A stretch of DNA of 64,000 bases from Paracoccus lichenicola (GTDB lineage Bacteria; Pseudomonadota; Alphaproteobacteria; Rhodobacterales; Rhodobacteraceae): positions 62,001-126,000 of the forward strand of contig NZ_WMBT01000005.1 of NCBI RefSeq assembly GCF_009708075.1, written 5' to 3'. The notes under the pieces are model-generated. The model worked only from the letters and a program-made list of their open reading frames with translations, was not told where the DNA came from and made no database searches. Positions 45,214 through 54,192 of this stretch are shown one piece after another. The position numbers and the translations under genes are program-made. Position 1 is the first letter of the stretch. Every line of letters begins with the position of its first letter.

Positions 45214-46787
45214 CCGATCCTGTCGGCGGACTGACCCCGGTGTCCACCCGCGTGATGAACCTGGCGACATTCCTGGCGCAGTCCGCCCGGCGCGACCCGG
45301 ACGGCATCGCCCTGGTCATGGGCGATGTCCGCTGGACCTGGGGCCAGTGGAACGCCCGCGCCGACGCCCTGGCCCATGCGCTGCAAACGCGCTTTAGGTT
45401 GCAAAAGGGCGACAGGGTGATGTGCCAGTCGCAGAACTGCACCGAGATGATGCAGGCGATGTTCGCCGTCTGGCGCGCGGGCGGGGTCTGGGTGCCCGCC
45501 AACTTCCGCCAGACGCCCGAGGAGGTCGCGTATCTGACCCAGGCGTCCGGCGCCTCGCTGATGTTTTGCAACGCCGGGTTCCCCGACCACGCGGCGGCCT
45601 GCGGCGTGACGACGCTGGCTTTTGGAACGGCAGAGTTCGGGCCTTCGGTCGATGTGATCACAGCCGAAAACATGGGCCAGCGCCCGCAGGTGGCCGCGGT
45701 TGACCGTGACGATCCCTGCTGGTTCTTCTTCACCTCGGGCACCACCGGGCGCCCCAAGGCCAGCGTCCTGACCCACGGGCAGATGGCCTTCGTGGTGACG
45801 AACCACCTGGCCGACCTGATGCCGGGACTGACGGGGGACGACGCGTCCTTGGTGGTCGCGCCGCTCTCGCATGGCGCAGGCGTGCATCAGCTGACCCAGG
45901 TGGCGCGGGGGGTGAAGACGATCCTGCTGCCGACCGAACGGTTCGACGTGGCGCAGGTCTGGGATTTGGTGCGGGACTGGCGCGTCTCGACCATGTTCAC
46001 GGTGCCCACGATCCTGAAGCTGCTGGTCGAACATCCCTCGACCGCGCGGGCCGACACGTCCTCGCTGCGATACGTCATCTATGCCGGCGCGCCGATGTAC
46101 CGGGTAGATCAGCAGAAGGCCTTGCAAACGCTGGGTCCGGTGCTGGTCCAGTATTTCGGGCTGGGCGAGGTCACGGGCAACATCACCGTCCTGCCCGCCC
46201 ATCTGCACCAGACCGAGGACAGCCCCCAGGCCCGCATCGGCACCTGCGGCCATGCCCGCACGGGGATCGAGATCCAGATCCAGGACGATCAGGGCCGCGA
46301 AGTCGCGCCGGGCGAGACGGGGGAAATCTGCTGCATCGGCCCGGCCGTCTTCGCGGGCTATTACCGGAACCCCGAGGCGAACGCCAAATCCTTCCGCGAC
46401 GGCTGGTTCCGCACGGGCGACCTGGGCCACATGGACGATCAGGGCTTCGTCTACATCACCGGGCGGCAGTCGGACATGTTCATTTCGGGCGGGTCGAACG
46501 TCTATCCGCGGGAAATCGAGGAAAAGATCCTCACCCACCCCGCCATATCCGAGGTCGCGGTGCTGGGCGTCCCCGACCCCTTGTGGGGGGAAATCGGCTG
46601 GGCGGTCTGCGTGGCGAACGCCCCGGTGGCCGAGGAAGACCTGGCCGCCTTCCTGGACGGCAAGTTGTCGCGCTACAAGATGCCCAAGCGGTTCCTGTTC
46701 TGGGACGCGCTTCCGAAATCGGCCTATGGCAAGATCACCAAGAAGATGATCCGCGCCGAACTGGAAGCCCGCGGCATGATCGCATGA
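45210..46787 (+). CDS. Acyl-CoA synthetase (AMP-forming)
   Basis: Activates a carboxylic acid to its CoA ester through an acyl-adenylate. The 525-residue protein has the P-loop FFFTSGTTGRPKASVLTH, the adenylate motif YFGLGEVTGNI, the hinge region WFRTGDLGHMDDQGFVYITGR (key parts RTGDLG and YITGR) and the catalytic Lys in KSAYGKITKK. It starts in an ATGA overlap with the thiolase stop. With the TRAP transporter and thiolase it forms an uptake, activation and cleavage module. Medium-chain or aromatic acids are plausible substrates. Confidence 0.88.
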   Translation: MTDPVGGLTPVSTRVMNLATFLAQSARRDPDGIALVMGDVRWTWGQWNARADALAHALQTRFRLQKGDRVMCQSQNCTEMMQAMFAVWRAGGVWVPANFRQTPEEVAYLTQASGASLMFCNAGFPDHAAACGVTTLAFGTAEFGPSVDVITAENMGQRPQVAAVDRDDPCWFFFTSGTTGRPKASVLTHGQMAFVVTNHLADLMPGLTGDDASLVVAPLSHGAGVHQLTQVARGVKTILLPTERFDVAQVWDLVRDWRVSTMFTVPTILKLLVEHPSTARADTSSLRYVIYAGAPMYRVDQQKALQTLGPVLVQYFGLGEVTGNITVLPAHLHQTEDSPQARIGTCGHARTGIEIQIQDDQGREVAPGETGEICCIGPAVFAGYYRNPEANAKSFRDGWFRTGDLGHMDDQGFVYITGRQSDMFISGGSNVYPREIEEKILTHPAISEVAVLGVPDPLWGEIGWAVCVANAPVAEEDLAAFLDGKLSRYKMPKRFLFWDALPKSAYGKITKKMIRAELEARGMIA

Positions 46788-47599
46788 ACCGCCGCATGAT
46801 TCATCCCGGCCCGCGCGCGGCGGTGCGCGCGGCGGCGGTGCGCGCGTCCCTGCGGCCCGTCGCGGGCGTGCTGCCTGCGGGGCGGACGGTGATGACGGCG
46901 GTGGCGCGGCTGTTCGCGGATGCGGGCTGCAAGGGCGGCGTGGTCTGGCTGGACAATGTTGTCTGCGATCCCATCCGCTTCGTGCTGCCCGCGCCCTCGA
47001 CCGACGGCATCCATGCGGCCTGGTATTCGGACATCCACGCCCCGGATGGGCCGGTGACGATCCGCCGCGCGACGGCCACGGTCGGCTGGAAGGACGGCGC
47101 GCCGTTCCTGCATTGCCACGGCACTTGGGGCGACAGCATGGGCCATCTGCTGCCGCTGGACAGCGTTTTGGCGGCGGACACCCCCGTCACCGGCATCGGC
47201 GCGCCGGATGCCTGGTTCGAGGCCCTGCCCGACCCGGAAACCGCCTTCACCCTGTTCACCCCGCAAGGCACCGGCAGCGGCCCCGGCCTGCTGGTCCGGA
47301 TCCTGCCCGGCGAGGATGCGGTCACGGCCATCGAAACCCTATGCGCCCGCCACGGCATCGCCGACGCCCGCCTGCACGGCGTGGGCAGCATCGACCACAT
47401 CCGCTTCACCGACGGCCACCGCATGGACTGCCACGCCACGGAACTGCGGCTGGACGGGGCGACCCTGACGGCAGGCCGCGCCACGGTCCCGATCGAGGCC
47501 GTGGACATCAACGGCACCATCATGCGCGGCAGGCTGGAACGCGGGGCGAACCCGGTCGGCGTGACGCTGGAACTCATCATCGAAAGGACGGACCCATGA
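46784..47599 (+). CDS. Tandem PPC (DUF296) domain protein
   Basis: The 271-residue protein looks like two PPC/DUF296 domains in a row. The first (about 15-130) has GRTVMTAVARLFADAGCKGG and FLHCHGTWGDSMGHLLP; the second (about 155-270) has GLLVRILPGEDAVTAIETLC, HGVGSIDHIRF and the end DINGTIMRG. PPC domains form trimers, and prokaryotic ones are of unknown function, with a conserved His cluster that could bind metal (HCH in the first). It is coupled on both sides by 4-bp overlaps, so it belongs to the pathway of this operon. No enzyme role is assigned. Confidence 0.75.
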   Translation: MNRRMIHPGPRAAVRAAAVRASLRPVAGVLPAGRTVMTAVARLFADAGCKGGVVWLDNVVCDPIRFVLPAPSTDGIHAAWYSDIHAPDGPVTIRRATATVGWKDGAPFLHCHGTWGDSMGHLLPLDSVLAADTPVTGIGAPDAWFEALPDPETAFTLFTPQGTGSGPGLLVRILPGEDAVTAIETLCARHGIADARLHGVGSIDHIRFTDGHRMDCHATELRLDGATLTAGRATVPIEAVDINGTIMRGRLERGANPVGVTLELIIERTDP

Positions 47600-48375
47600 C
47601 GGACGCGAAGGTTGCCATCGTGACGGGGGGCGCGCGGGGCATCGGCCTGGCCGCCACGGAAATCTTCCTGGAACAAGGCTGGCGCGTCGCCGCCGTGGAC
47701 CGCGACACCGAAGAACTGCACCGCGCCTGCGACCCCATCGCGAACGTCCTGCCCGTCGAGGCCGACATTTCCGACCCCCAGGCCGTCGATGGCGTGATCC
47801 GGCAGGTCGTCCGCCAGTGGGGCCGCGTCGATGCGCTGGTCAACAACGCGGGCGTGGCGCTGTTTTCCCGCGCGGGCCAGACCAATTTCGAGCAATGGCG
47901 AGAGGTGATGGCCACGAACCTGGACGGCGTGTTCCTGTGCACCCAGGCGGCGATCCCGGAACTGGCGAAGACGCGGGGCGCCATCGTCAACATCGCTTCG
48001 ATTTCCGGCCTCAGGGCATCGACGCTGCGGGTGGCCTATGGCACGTCCAAGGCCGCGGTGATCCACCTGACCAAGCAATTCGCCGCCGAACTGGGCGAAC
48101 AGGGCATCCGCGTCAACTGCGTGGCCCCCGGCCCGGTCAAGACCAAGCTCGCCATGGCCGTCCACGCGCCCGAAATCATCAGCGCCTATTACGACGCGAT
48201 CCCGCTCAACCGCTATGGCGAGGCGCGCGAGATCGCCGAGGCCATCGTGTTCCTGTGTTCCGACAAGGCCAGCTTCATCAGCGGGCAGACCCTGGCCGTG
48301 GATGGCGGATTCGACGCGACGGGCGTCGGCCTGCCCGCCCTGCGGCGCGAGGACGGAACCGAACGCACGGCCTGA
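47596..48375 (+). CDS. SDR family NAD(P)-dependent oxidoreductase
   Basis: The 259-residue protein is a classical short-chain dehydrogenase: cofactor motif TGGARGIG (10-17), NNAG (83-86), and the catalytic Ser135, Tyr148 and Lys152 in NIASISG and YGTSK. An acidic residue after the second strand (VDRD, residues 34-37) favours NAD over NADP. It is the last gene of the IclR-linked operon and is coupled to the PPC gene by ATGA. A hydroxyacyl-CoA or alcohol intermediate of the pathway is its likely substrate. Confidence 0.88.
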   Translation: MTDAKVAIVTGGARGIGLAATEIFLEQGWRVAAVDRDTEELHRACDPIANVLPVEADISDPQAVDGVIRQVVRQWGRVDALVNNAGVALFSRAGQTNFEQWREVMATNLDGVFLCTQAAIPELAKTRGAIVNIASISGLRASTLRVAYGTSKAAVIHLTKQFAAELGEQGIRVNCVAPGPVKTKLAMAVHAPEIISAYYDAIPLNRYGEAREIAEAIVFLCSDKASFISGQTLAVDGGFDATGVGLPALRREDGTERTA

Positions 48376-48415
48376 ATCCGGCACGTGATCAAACGGGCCG
48401 GATTACCTGTTATTT

Positions 48416-48457
48416 AATGCGGCTTATTGGGAAAATAAATCCATAATATGCCGCATT
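48416..48457 (+). terminator. AT-rich hairpin after the SDR gene
   Basis: AATGCGGC (48416-48423) and GCCGCATT (48450-48457) form a perfect 8-bp stem with a 26-base AT-rich loop, 41 bp after the SDR stop. ATTTAAC follows. It may end the operon, or serve as an operator for the peroxidase promoter region, which lies in the same AT-rich stretch. Confidence 0.4.
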
Positions 48458-48506
48458 ATTTAACTGTGGTTTTAATTAAGATTTAATGTTATTCATTCAA
48501 AGGGCA

Positions 48507-48570
48507 GATTATCGGCGCTGAAACAAGACGGCGCCGGATTATCCCACCCGCAGCATCGCCGCGGATTATC
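48507..48570 (+). promoter_or_regulatory. Three GATTATC direct repeats upstream of the peroxidase
   Basis: GATTATC occurs at 48507-48513, 48537-48543 and 48564-48570, with start-to-start spacings of 30 and 27 bp, close to three helical turns. A related GATTACC is at 48400-48406. The repeats end about 50 bp before the peroxidase ATG. A regulator binding one DNA face is a possibility; no known motif is recognised. Confidence 0.35.
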
Positions 48571-48618
48571 AAGTTCGGCGCAGGGTCCCTGCGCCGGTGT
48601 GATCACGATTGCCTGGAG

Positions 48619-50418
48619 ATGAACATGCTGTTTTCGCTCAGCCACGGAACGCGGATCGTCCAAGACACCGCCGTCCCGCAGCCCGCCGCGGACGCCGCCC
48701 CGGCACGCGCCCTGGCGGTTCTGGAAAATCCCGCCCGACTGGACCGCCTGGACGCCAAGCCCCTGTCCGCCGTGGTGGACGGCGCGCCCGCCCCCGGACC
48801 CGATGCGAGGACGCGACAGGCCATGGCCACCGCGCCGGGGACCTTCCGCTATCTGTTCCGCGACGCACCCGGCCTGCCCGAAGGCCCCGCCACGCTGGCC
48901 GCGCTGGACCAGCTGGCCGACAGCATGGCGACCGAGGTTGCGGGTCCCGGCGACGGGTCGGTCGCGCCCATCGTCACCTATTTCGGCCAGTTCATCGACC
49001 ACGACATCACCGCCAACACCGACCGGGAGGTCGCAGGACTGTCGGAAATCGCGGGCGACATCGCTCCCATGGACCGCGTGCAGGTCGAGAACGGGCTGGA
49101 CAACCTGCGCGAAGGGACGCTGGCGTTGGACAGCCTTTACGGCGATTCGCCCGGCCAGGGGGCCTTTGCCACCAAGCTCGCGGGGCTGATGCGGCATCCG
49201 ACCTTCACCGACAAGATGCGCCTTGGCCTGACCGCCGATTCCGGCGACGGCCGCCCGCCCCTGCCCGCCGATCCCGCAGCCGACCTTTTGCGGCTTGGCT
49301 TCCTGATGGACCGGGGCGACATCACCGAGGCCGAGCTGAACGCCCTGCCCCCGGACCTGCGCGCCAATTTCGTGGATGCCGACGGCCCGATCCGCACGCG
49401 CGCGATCATCGGCGACGGGCGCAACGACGAAAACCTGCTGGTGGCGCAGCTTCACGTGGCCTTCCTGCGCCTGCACAACCGCCTTGTCGACCTGGGCAAC
49501 GACTTCGAGGAAGCCCGCCGGCTGACCCGCTTTCATTACCAATGGCTGGTCCTGAACGCCTTCTTGCCCGCGATCTGCGCGAACGATGTCGTGGACGAGG
49601 TCTTGGCGACCGGCGCGCCCCTTTATGCCGAATTCCTGGCCGACCATCCGCCCGCCGATCCGGCCAGGATGCCGATGCCGCTGGAATTCTCGGTCGCGGG
49701 CTTCCGCTTCGGGCATTCCATGGTGCGCGGCGGCTATGACCACAACCGCTTCTTCGGCAGGGCGGTGGCGGGGTCTGGCCAACTGGCGCCCTTTGCCAGC
49801 TTCGTGCAGCTGTTCCAGTTCACCGGCAGCGGCAAGATGCCCTCGCCCCTGACGGCGGATCCCAAGACCTCGCTGCCCGGCAACTGGGTGATCGAATGGG
49901 ACCGCTTCGTTCATGCGGAAACGCCCCTGCGGTCGTCGCGCAAGATCGACACGCATCTGGCCCCGCCGCTGGACGACATGATCAACCAGCCCGCCAACCC
50001 CGCGGTGATGAAGCGCCTGGCCGGGCGCAACCTGCGGCGCGGATACCGGCTGAACATCCCGTCCGCCCAGGGGGTGATCGAGGCGATCAACGCCACCGGC
50101 CTTTACCGCCCCATCCCGGTGCTGACGCCCGAGCAGGTGGCCGAAGGGCGCGATTTCCTGACAGCCCCCGGCCTGGATGCGGCCACGCCCTTGTGGTTCT
50201 ATGTGCTGCGGGAAGCCGAATTGGTCGGCGGCAACCACCTGGGCGCGCTTGGCAGCCATCTGGTCGCCAACACCCTGGCGGGGCTGGTGATCAACGACGC
50301 CGGTTCCTATTGGAACGCCCGGATCGCCGGGCACCGCTGGTCGCCGCATCTGTTCCAGCCCTCGCGGCCCATCGACAGCCTCAAGGCGATGCTGCGCTTT
50401 ACCGGGCTTCTGGCCTGA
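48619..50418 (+). CDS. Animal-type heme peroxidase
   Basis: The 599-residue protein belongs to the animal haem peroxidase superfamily (myeloperoxidase, peroxinectin, cyclooxygenase). The distal site is in TYFGQFIDHDITAN with His128 and the calcium ligand Asp129. The catalytic Arg region is GDGRNDENLLVAQLHVAF (key part RNDEN), and the proximal haem ligand His366 is in FSVAGFRFGHSMVR. There is no Sec signal or RTX repeat, so it is either cytoplasmic or exported by an unrecognised route. Bacterial members oxidise halides, phenols or fatty acids. An AT-rich leader precedes it, and its stop overlaps a convergent LysR gene by 20 bp. Confidence 0.88.
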   Translation: MNMLFSLSHGTRIVQDTAVPQPAADAAPARALAVLENPARLDRLDAKPLSAVVDGAPAPGPDARTRQAMATAPGTFRYLFRDAPGLPEGPATLAALDQLADSMATEVAGPGDGSVAPIVTYFGQFIDHDITANTDREVAGLSEIAGDIAPMDRVQVENGLDNLREGTLALDSLYGDSPGQGAFATKLAGLMRHPTFTDKMRLGLTADSGDGRPPLPADPAADLLRLGFLMDRGDITEAELNALPPDLRANFVDADGPIRTRAIIGDGRNDENLLVAQLHVAFLRLHNRLVDLGNDFEEARRLTRFHYQWLVLNAFLPAICANDVVDEVLATGAPLYAEFLADHPPADPARMPMPLEFSVAGFRFGHSMVRGGYDHNRFFGRAVAGSGQLAPFASFVQLFQFTGSGKMPSPLTADPKTSLPGNWVIEWDRFVHAETPLRSSRKIDTHLAPPLDDMINQPANPAVMKRLAGRNLRRGYRLNIPSAQGVIEAINATGLYRPIPVLTPEQVAEGRDFLTAPGLDAATPLWFYVLREAELVGGNHLGALGSHLVANTLAGLVINDAGSYWNARIAGHRWSPHLFQPSRPIDSLKAMLRFTGLLA

Positions 50419-51316
50419 CCGCTTCCTCCTGGCCGAACCGGTCGGCCAGGGCCTGCACCATCCGCCGCCCCAGGGGACCGGGGCGGCGATGCGCGGGCCA
50501 GGCCACCACGACCGTGCGGACCGGGTGGAACTGCATGTCCTCGCAGACAAGCGGCACGATCTCGCCCCGCGCGATCTCGGCCTCGAAGGTGCGGCTGGCG
50601 GAAAAGCACCAGCCAAGCCCCGCCGCGACCATCGACTTGATGGATTCCACGTCGTTCACGGTCCAGACATCGGTGGAAAAGAGCCGCCCCACCCGCTCCA
50701 TGTCGATCTGCGGCGATCCGACGTAATAGATCTGCCGTTCCCGGTCGAAGACCCGCATCGCCAGGGGCTGCGGCAGGCGGGCCAGCCGGTGGCCCGCGGC
50801 GCAGACCGGACCCAGGGTTTCGGATCCCAGGTGGCGGGCGGAAATGTCGGACGGGATCGCGGCGGCCAGCGTCAGGGCGAAGTCGAAGTTCCCGTTTCGC
50901 AGGTCGTCCCACAAGGTCGCCAGCGACGAGTTGAAGAACTGGAACCGCGCGTGCGGGTGATCGCCCGCAAAGGCCCGCAGCGCGGCGTTCAGGTCGGCGC
51001 GCGGGAACAGCACGTCCACCAGCACGCGCACACGCGTTTCCTCGCCCTTTTGCAGCGATTCGGCGTGGGTCGCGAAACTCCGGGCGCGGTCCACGACGCT
51101 GCGCGCCTCGGCCAGCAGGACGCGTCCGCGTTCGGTCAGTTCGGCCCGGTTGGCGCCGCGGCCCAGCAGGGGGAAGCCGCATTGTTGCTCCAGTTGCGCC
51201 AGGGAATAGCTGACGGATGAGATGGGCCGCCGCAGGTCCTTGGCCGCCGCCGTCAGGCTGCCCGTGTCGGCGATGGCGCAGAAGGCGCGCAGGTGATCGA
51301 CCAGGTTCGGGTGCAT
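50399..51316 (-). CDS. LysR family transcriptional regulator
   Basis: The 305-residue protein has the N-terminal LysR helix-turn-helix (FCAIADTGSLTAAAKDLRRPISSVSYSLAQLE; key part TGSLTAAAKDL) and a periplasmic-binding-like effector domain. A highly unusual residue in the recognition helix is Pro in RRPISSVS, but the helix is otherwise normal. The ATG at 51316 is preferred over a TTG two codons earlier. It is divergent from the ABC transporter operon, and a perfect palindrome lies between them, so it probably controls that operon and itself. Confidence 0.88.
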   Translation of the reverse strand: MHPNLVDHLRAFCAIADTGSLTAAAKDLRRPISSVSYSLAQLEQQCGFPLLGRGANRAELTERGRVLLAEARSVVDRARSFATHAESLQKGEETRVRVLVDVLFPRADLNAALRAFAGDHPHARFQFFNSSLATLWDDLRNGNFDFALTLAAAIPSDISARHLGSETLGPVCAAGHRLARLPQPLAMRVFDRERQIYYVGSPQIDMERVGRLFSTDVWTVNDVESIKSMVAAGLGWCFSASRTFEAEIARGEIVPLVCEDMQFHPVRTVVVAWPAHRRPGPLGRRMVQALADRFGQEEAVRPEAR

Positions 51317-51346
51317 TTCCAAAATCCCGAAAGGGTTTTGCCATTC

Positions 51347-51364
51347 TTTTCGGTTTACCGAAAA
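51347..51364. promoter_or_regulatory. Candidate LysR operator between divergent genes
   Basis: TTTTCGGT (51347-51354) and ACCGAAAA (51357-51364) form a perfect 8-bp inverted repeat with TT between. It contains the T-N11-A form of LysR-type sites and lies 31 bp upstream of the LysR start and 107 bp upstream of the importer ATPase. Confidence 0.55.
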
Positions 51365-51470
51365 ACCGATCTGATGCTAGCCTTTCCTGATCCAAGGCCG
51401 GAGGAGGAACCGGCCAGCACGACTGTTTGGGAGGACAGGTCATGCGCGGACCGAACGGACGCCTGCCTGC

Positions 51471-52253
51471 ATGAGTGGCGATCACACCCTTGTCTGCGAC
51501 GACATCACTCGCCGCTTCGGCGGGGTGGTCGCGCTGAAGAACGTGTCCATGGCCGTGCGGCGGGGCGAAATCTTCGGCCTGGTCGGTCCCAACGGCTCGG
51601 GCAAGACCACGCTGGTCAACGCCATCACCGGCTTCTATCCCCCGCAGATCGGCCGCATCACGCTGGACGGGCGGCAGATCAACGGGCTGAAGCCGTTCCG
51701 CATCGCCGCCATGGGCGTGGCGCGCACCTTCCAGAACGTCGCGCTGTTCCACGGGATGTCGGTCCTGGACAACATCCTGATGGGCCGGCACATCTTCATG
51801 AAGCCCAATCCGCTGGCGTCCTTCTTCTATCCCTGGTGGGCGCGAAAGGAAGAAGTCGCGCACCGCCGCCATGTCGAGGAGGTGATCGACCTTCTGCAAC
51901 TGGCGCCCGCGCGCGACGAGCATGTCGACGTGATCCCCCTGGGGCTGCAAAAGCGGGTCGAGCTGGCCCGCGCGCTCTGCGCCGAACCCAAGCTGCTGGT
52001 GCTGGACGAGCCGATGGCGGGGATGAACCAGGAGGAAAAGGAATACATGGTCCGCTTCATCCTGGACGCGCAGGAGGCGTTGGGCCTGACGGTGCTGATC
52101 ATCGAGCATCACATGGATGTGGTCACCGCGCTCTGCGACCGGGTGCTGGTCCTGAACAACGGCCAGGAAATCGCCCAGGGCCCCGCGCGCGAAGCCATTG
52201 CCGATCCCCGCGTGGTCGAGGCCTATATCGGAAAGCCCCGCTATGCAGCATGA
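51471..52253 (+). CDS. livG: Liv-type ABC transporter ATP-binding protein (LivG-like)
   Basis: First ATPase of a branched-chain-type importer. The 260-residue protein has Walker A GPNGSGKTT (39-47), Q-loop VARTFQNVALF, a variant signature region PLGLQKRVELARAL in place of LSGGQ, Walker B LLVLDEPMAGM and H-loop IIEHHMDVV. LivG proteins commonly have PYGxQRRLEIARAL at this place, so the variation is normal. It opens the operon after the LysR intergenic region and overlaps the next gene by 11 bp. Confidence 0.9.
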   Translation: MSGDHTLVCDDITRRFGGVVALKNVSMAVRRGEIFGLVGPNGSGKTTLVNAITGFYPPQIGRITLDGRQINGLKPFRIAAMGVARTFQNVALFHGMSVLDNILMGRHIFMKPNPLASFFYPWWARKEEVAHRRHVEEVIDLLQLAPARDEHVDVIPLGLQKRVELARALCAEPKLLVLDEPMAGMNQEEKEYMVRFILDAQEALGLTVLIIEHHMDVVTALCDRVLVLNNGQEIAQGPAREAIADPRVVEAYIGKPRYAA

Positions 52254-54192
52254 CCCGGTGGACATGAGCCGCGCCCAGGCCCTGCATCCGAACTGGCGGG
52301 CGGGCGACACCATCCTGGCGCGTCTGGCGCAGAACGCCGCCGAGGTGCCGGACCAGGTGGCGATGCGCGAACGCGACCATGGCATCTGGCAGGAATACAC
52401 CTGGGCCGATTACCTGCGCGCCGTGGTGGAATTTGCGGCAGGCCTTGAGGCGCGGGGCGTCAAGCCCGGCGACGTGGTGATGGTGATCGGCGACAACCGC
52501 CCGAACCTGTATTTCGCGATGCTGGGCGCGGCCTGCCTGCGGGCCATCCCGTCCCCCGCCTATGCCGACGCGCCGACCGAGGAACTGGCCGCCCAGATGG
52601 AGCGCGAGGACATCCGCGTCGCCGTGGCCGAGGATCAGGAGCAGGTGGACAAGATGCTTGAGGCCAAGGGCCGCTGGCAGCATCTGGACCTGGTGATCTA
52701 TGACGACCCGCGCGGCTTGGCGGGGCAGGAACCCGAAGGCGTGGCGGGGTTCGACGCGATCCGGGCCGAGGGCGCGGCGCGTCTGGCCGCCGAACCCGGG
52801 CTGGCGCAGTCGCTGATCGCGCGCCCGACCGTGCATGACATCGTGGTTCTGATGCATTCGTCCGGCACCACCGGCGCGCCCAAGGGCATCCCCTTGAAGC
52901 ACGGCCATGTCCTGTCGGGCGTCCGCAATGCCGCCGCCGCCGGGTATTTCGGGCCGGGCGAGGTCCACATGGCCTATCTGCCGATGGCCTGGGTGGGCGA
53001 TTTCATCTTCTCGGTCGGCGCCGCGACCGAGTTGCGCTTTACCGTCAACATCCCCGAGGCGAACGAGACCGCCCTGCACGACCTGCGGGAAATCGCGCCC
53101 ACGCTCTATTTCGCCTCGCCCCGCGCCTGGTCGGCCATGCTGACGCGGGTGCAGGTGGGGATCGCGGAAACCACCGGGTTGAAGCGCAGGCTGTATGATT
53201 ACTTCATGCCGCGCGCCATGGCCGCGGAACGGGCGCGGCTGGACGGCAAGCCCGCGGGCGGCGGGCTGACGCGGTTCCTGGGCGAATGGCTGATCCATGG
53301 CCCGATCCGCGACCAGCTTGGCCTGGGCCGAGTCAAACGCGCCTACACCGCCGGAGAGGCCATCGGCGAGGACGTGTTCCTGTGGTTCCGCGCCATCGGG
53401 TTGAACCTGCGCCAGTTCTATGGCCAGACGGAAAACTGCGCCTTGGCCGTGGCCCAGAACCCCGCCGACATATCCCTCACCACGGTCGGCCGCCCCTTCC
53501 CCGGCGTCGAGATGAAGATCGACGAAGGGGGCGAAATCCTGCTGCGCGGCGACAACATCTTCGACGGCTATTTCCAAAACCCCAAGGCCAGCGCCGAGGC
53601 GTTGCGGGACGGCTGGTTGCACACGGGCGACGCGGGCCAGATCGAGCCGGACGGGCAGCTTGTCGTCCTGGGCCGCGTGTCCGAGGTGGTGGAAAAGCGC
53701 GACGGCACCCGATTCATCCCGACCTATATCGAGAACCGGCTGAAGTTCAGTTCCTTTATCAAGGACGCCGCCGTGGTGGGCCAGGGCCGCGACATGCTGG
53801 TGGCGATCGTCTGCATCGACTTCCAGGCGGTGGGCCAATGGGCGCAGGAACATGGCGTGTCCTATACCTCCTACGCCGAACTGTCCCAAGCCACCCCCGT
53901 CTATGACTTGATCGCGCGCCAGATCGCCGACGTGAACGCCCATCTGCCGCACGGGCTGTCCATCGACCGCTTCGTGAACCTGCACAAGGAATTCGACCCC
54001 GACGACGGGGAAGTCACGCGCACCCGCAAGCTCAAGCGCAACGTGATCGACGACCGTTACGGCCCGATCATCGAGGCGCTGAACCGGGGCGACGGCCAGA
54101 TCGACTTCAAGGCGCGCATCACCTATGAGAACGGCCAGACCGGGTCGCTGGACCGGGTCTTGCGGCTGTCCGACGTGAAGGGGGCCGGTTGA
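52243..54192 (+). CDS. Long-chain-type AMP-dependent acyl-CoA ligase
   Basis: The 649-residue enzyme activates an organic acid to its CoA ester. It has P-loop LMHSSGTTGAPKGIPLKHG, the adenylate motif FYGQTENCALA, hinge TGDAGQIEPDGQLVVLGR and a C-terminal TRTRKLKR near the catalytic Lys. The ATG at 52243 overlaps livG; a second ATG at 52264 is possible. The size and the insert resemble long-chain acyl-CoA synthetases often found inside Liv-type operons for aromatic or fatty acids. The gene is directly followed by livH with no gap. Confidence 0.85.
   Translation: MQHDPVDMSRAQALHPNWRAGDTILARLAQNAAEVPDQVAMRERDHGIWQEYTWADYLRAVVEFAAGLEARGVKPGDVVMVIGDNRPNLYFAMLGAACLRAIPSPAYADAPTEELAAQMEREDIRVAVAEDQEQVDKMLEAKGRWQHLDLVIYDDPRGLAGQEPEGVAGFDAIRAEGAARLAAEPGLAQSLIARPTVHDIVVLMHSSGTTGAPKGIPLKHGHVLSGVRNAAAAGYFGPGEVHMAYLPMAWVGDFIFSVGAATELRFTVNIPEANETALHDLREIAPTLYFASPRAWSAMLTRVQVGIAETTGLKRRLYDYFMPRAMAAERARLDGKPAGGGLTRFLGEWLIHGPIRDQLGLGRVKRAYTAGEAIGEDVFLWFRAIGLNLRQFYGQTENCALAVAQNPADISLTTVGRPFPGVEMKIDEGGEILLRGDNIFDGYFQNPKASAEALRDGWLHTGDAGQIEPDGQLVVLGRVSEVVEKRDGTRFIPTYIENRLKFSSFIKDAAVVGQGRDMLVAIVCIDFQAVGQWAQEHGVSYTSYAELSQATPVYDLIARQIADVNAHLPHGLSIDRFVNLHKEFDPDDGEVTRTRKLKRNVIDDRYGPIIEALNRGDGQIDFKARITYENGQTGSLDRVLRLSDVKGAG

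Noticed and set aside
50399..50418. Overlapping 3' ends of the peroxidase and LysR genes as a possible frameshift or misassembly
   Set aside because: Both proteins end with plausible C-termini for their families; a 20-bp convergent overlap is acceptable.
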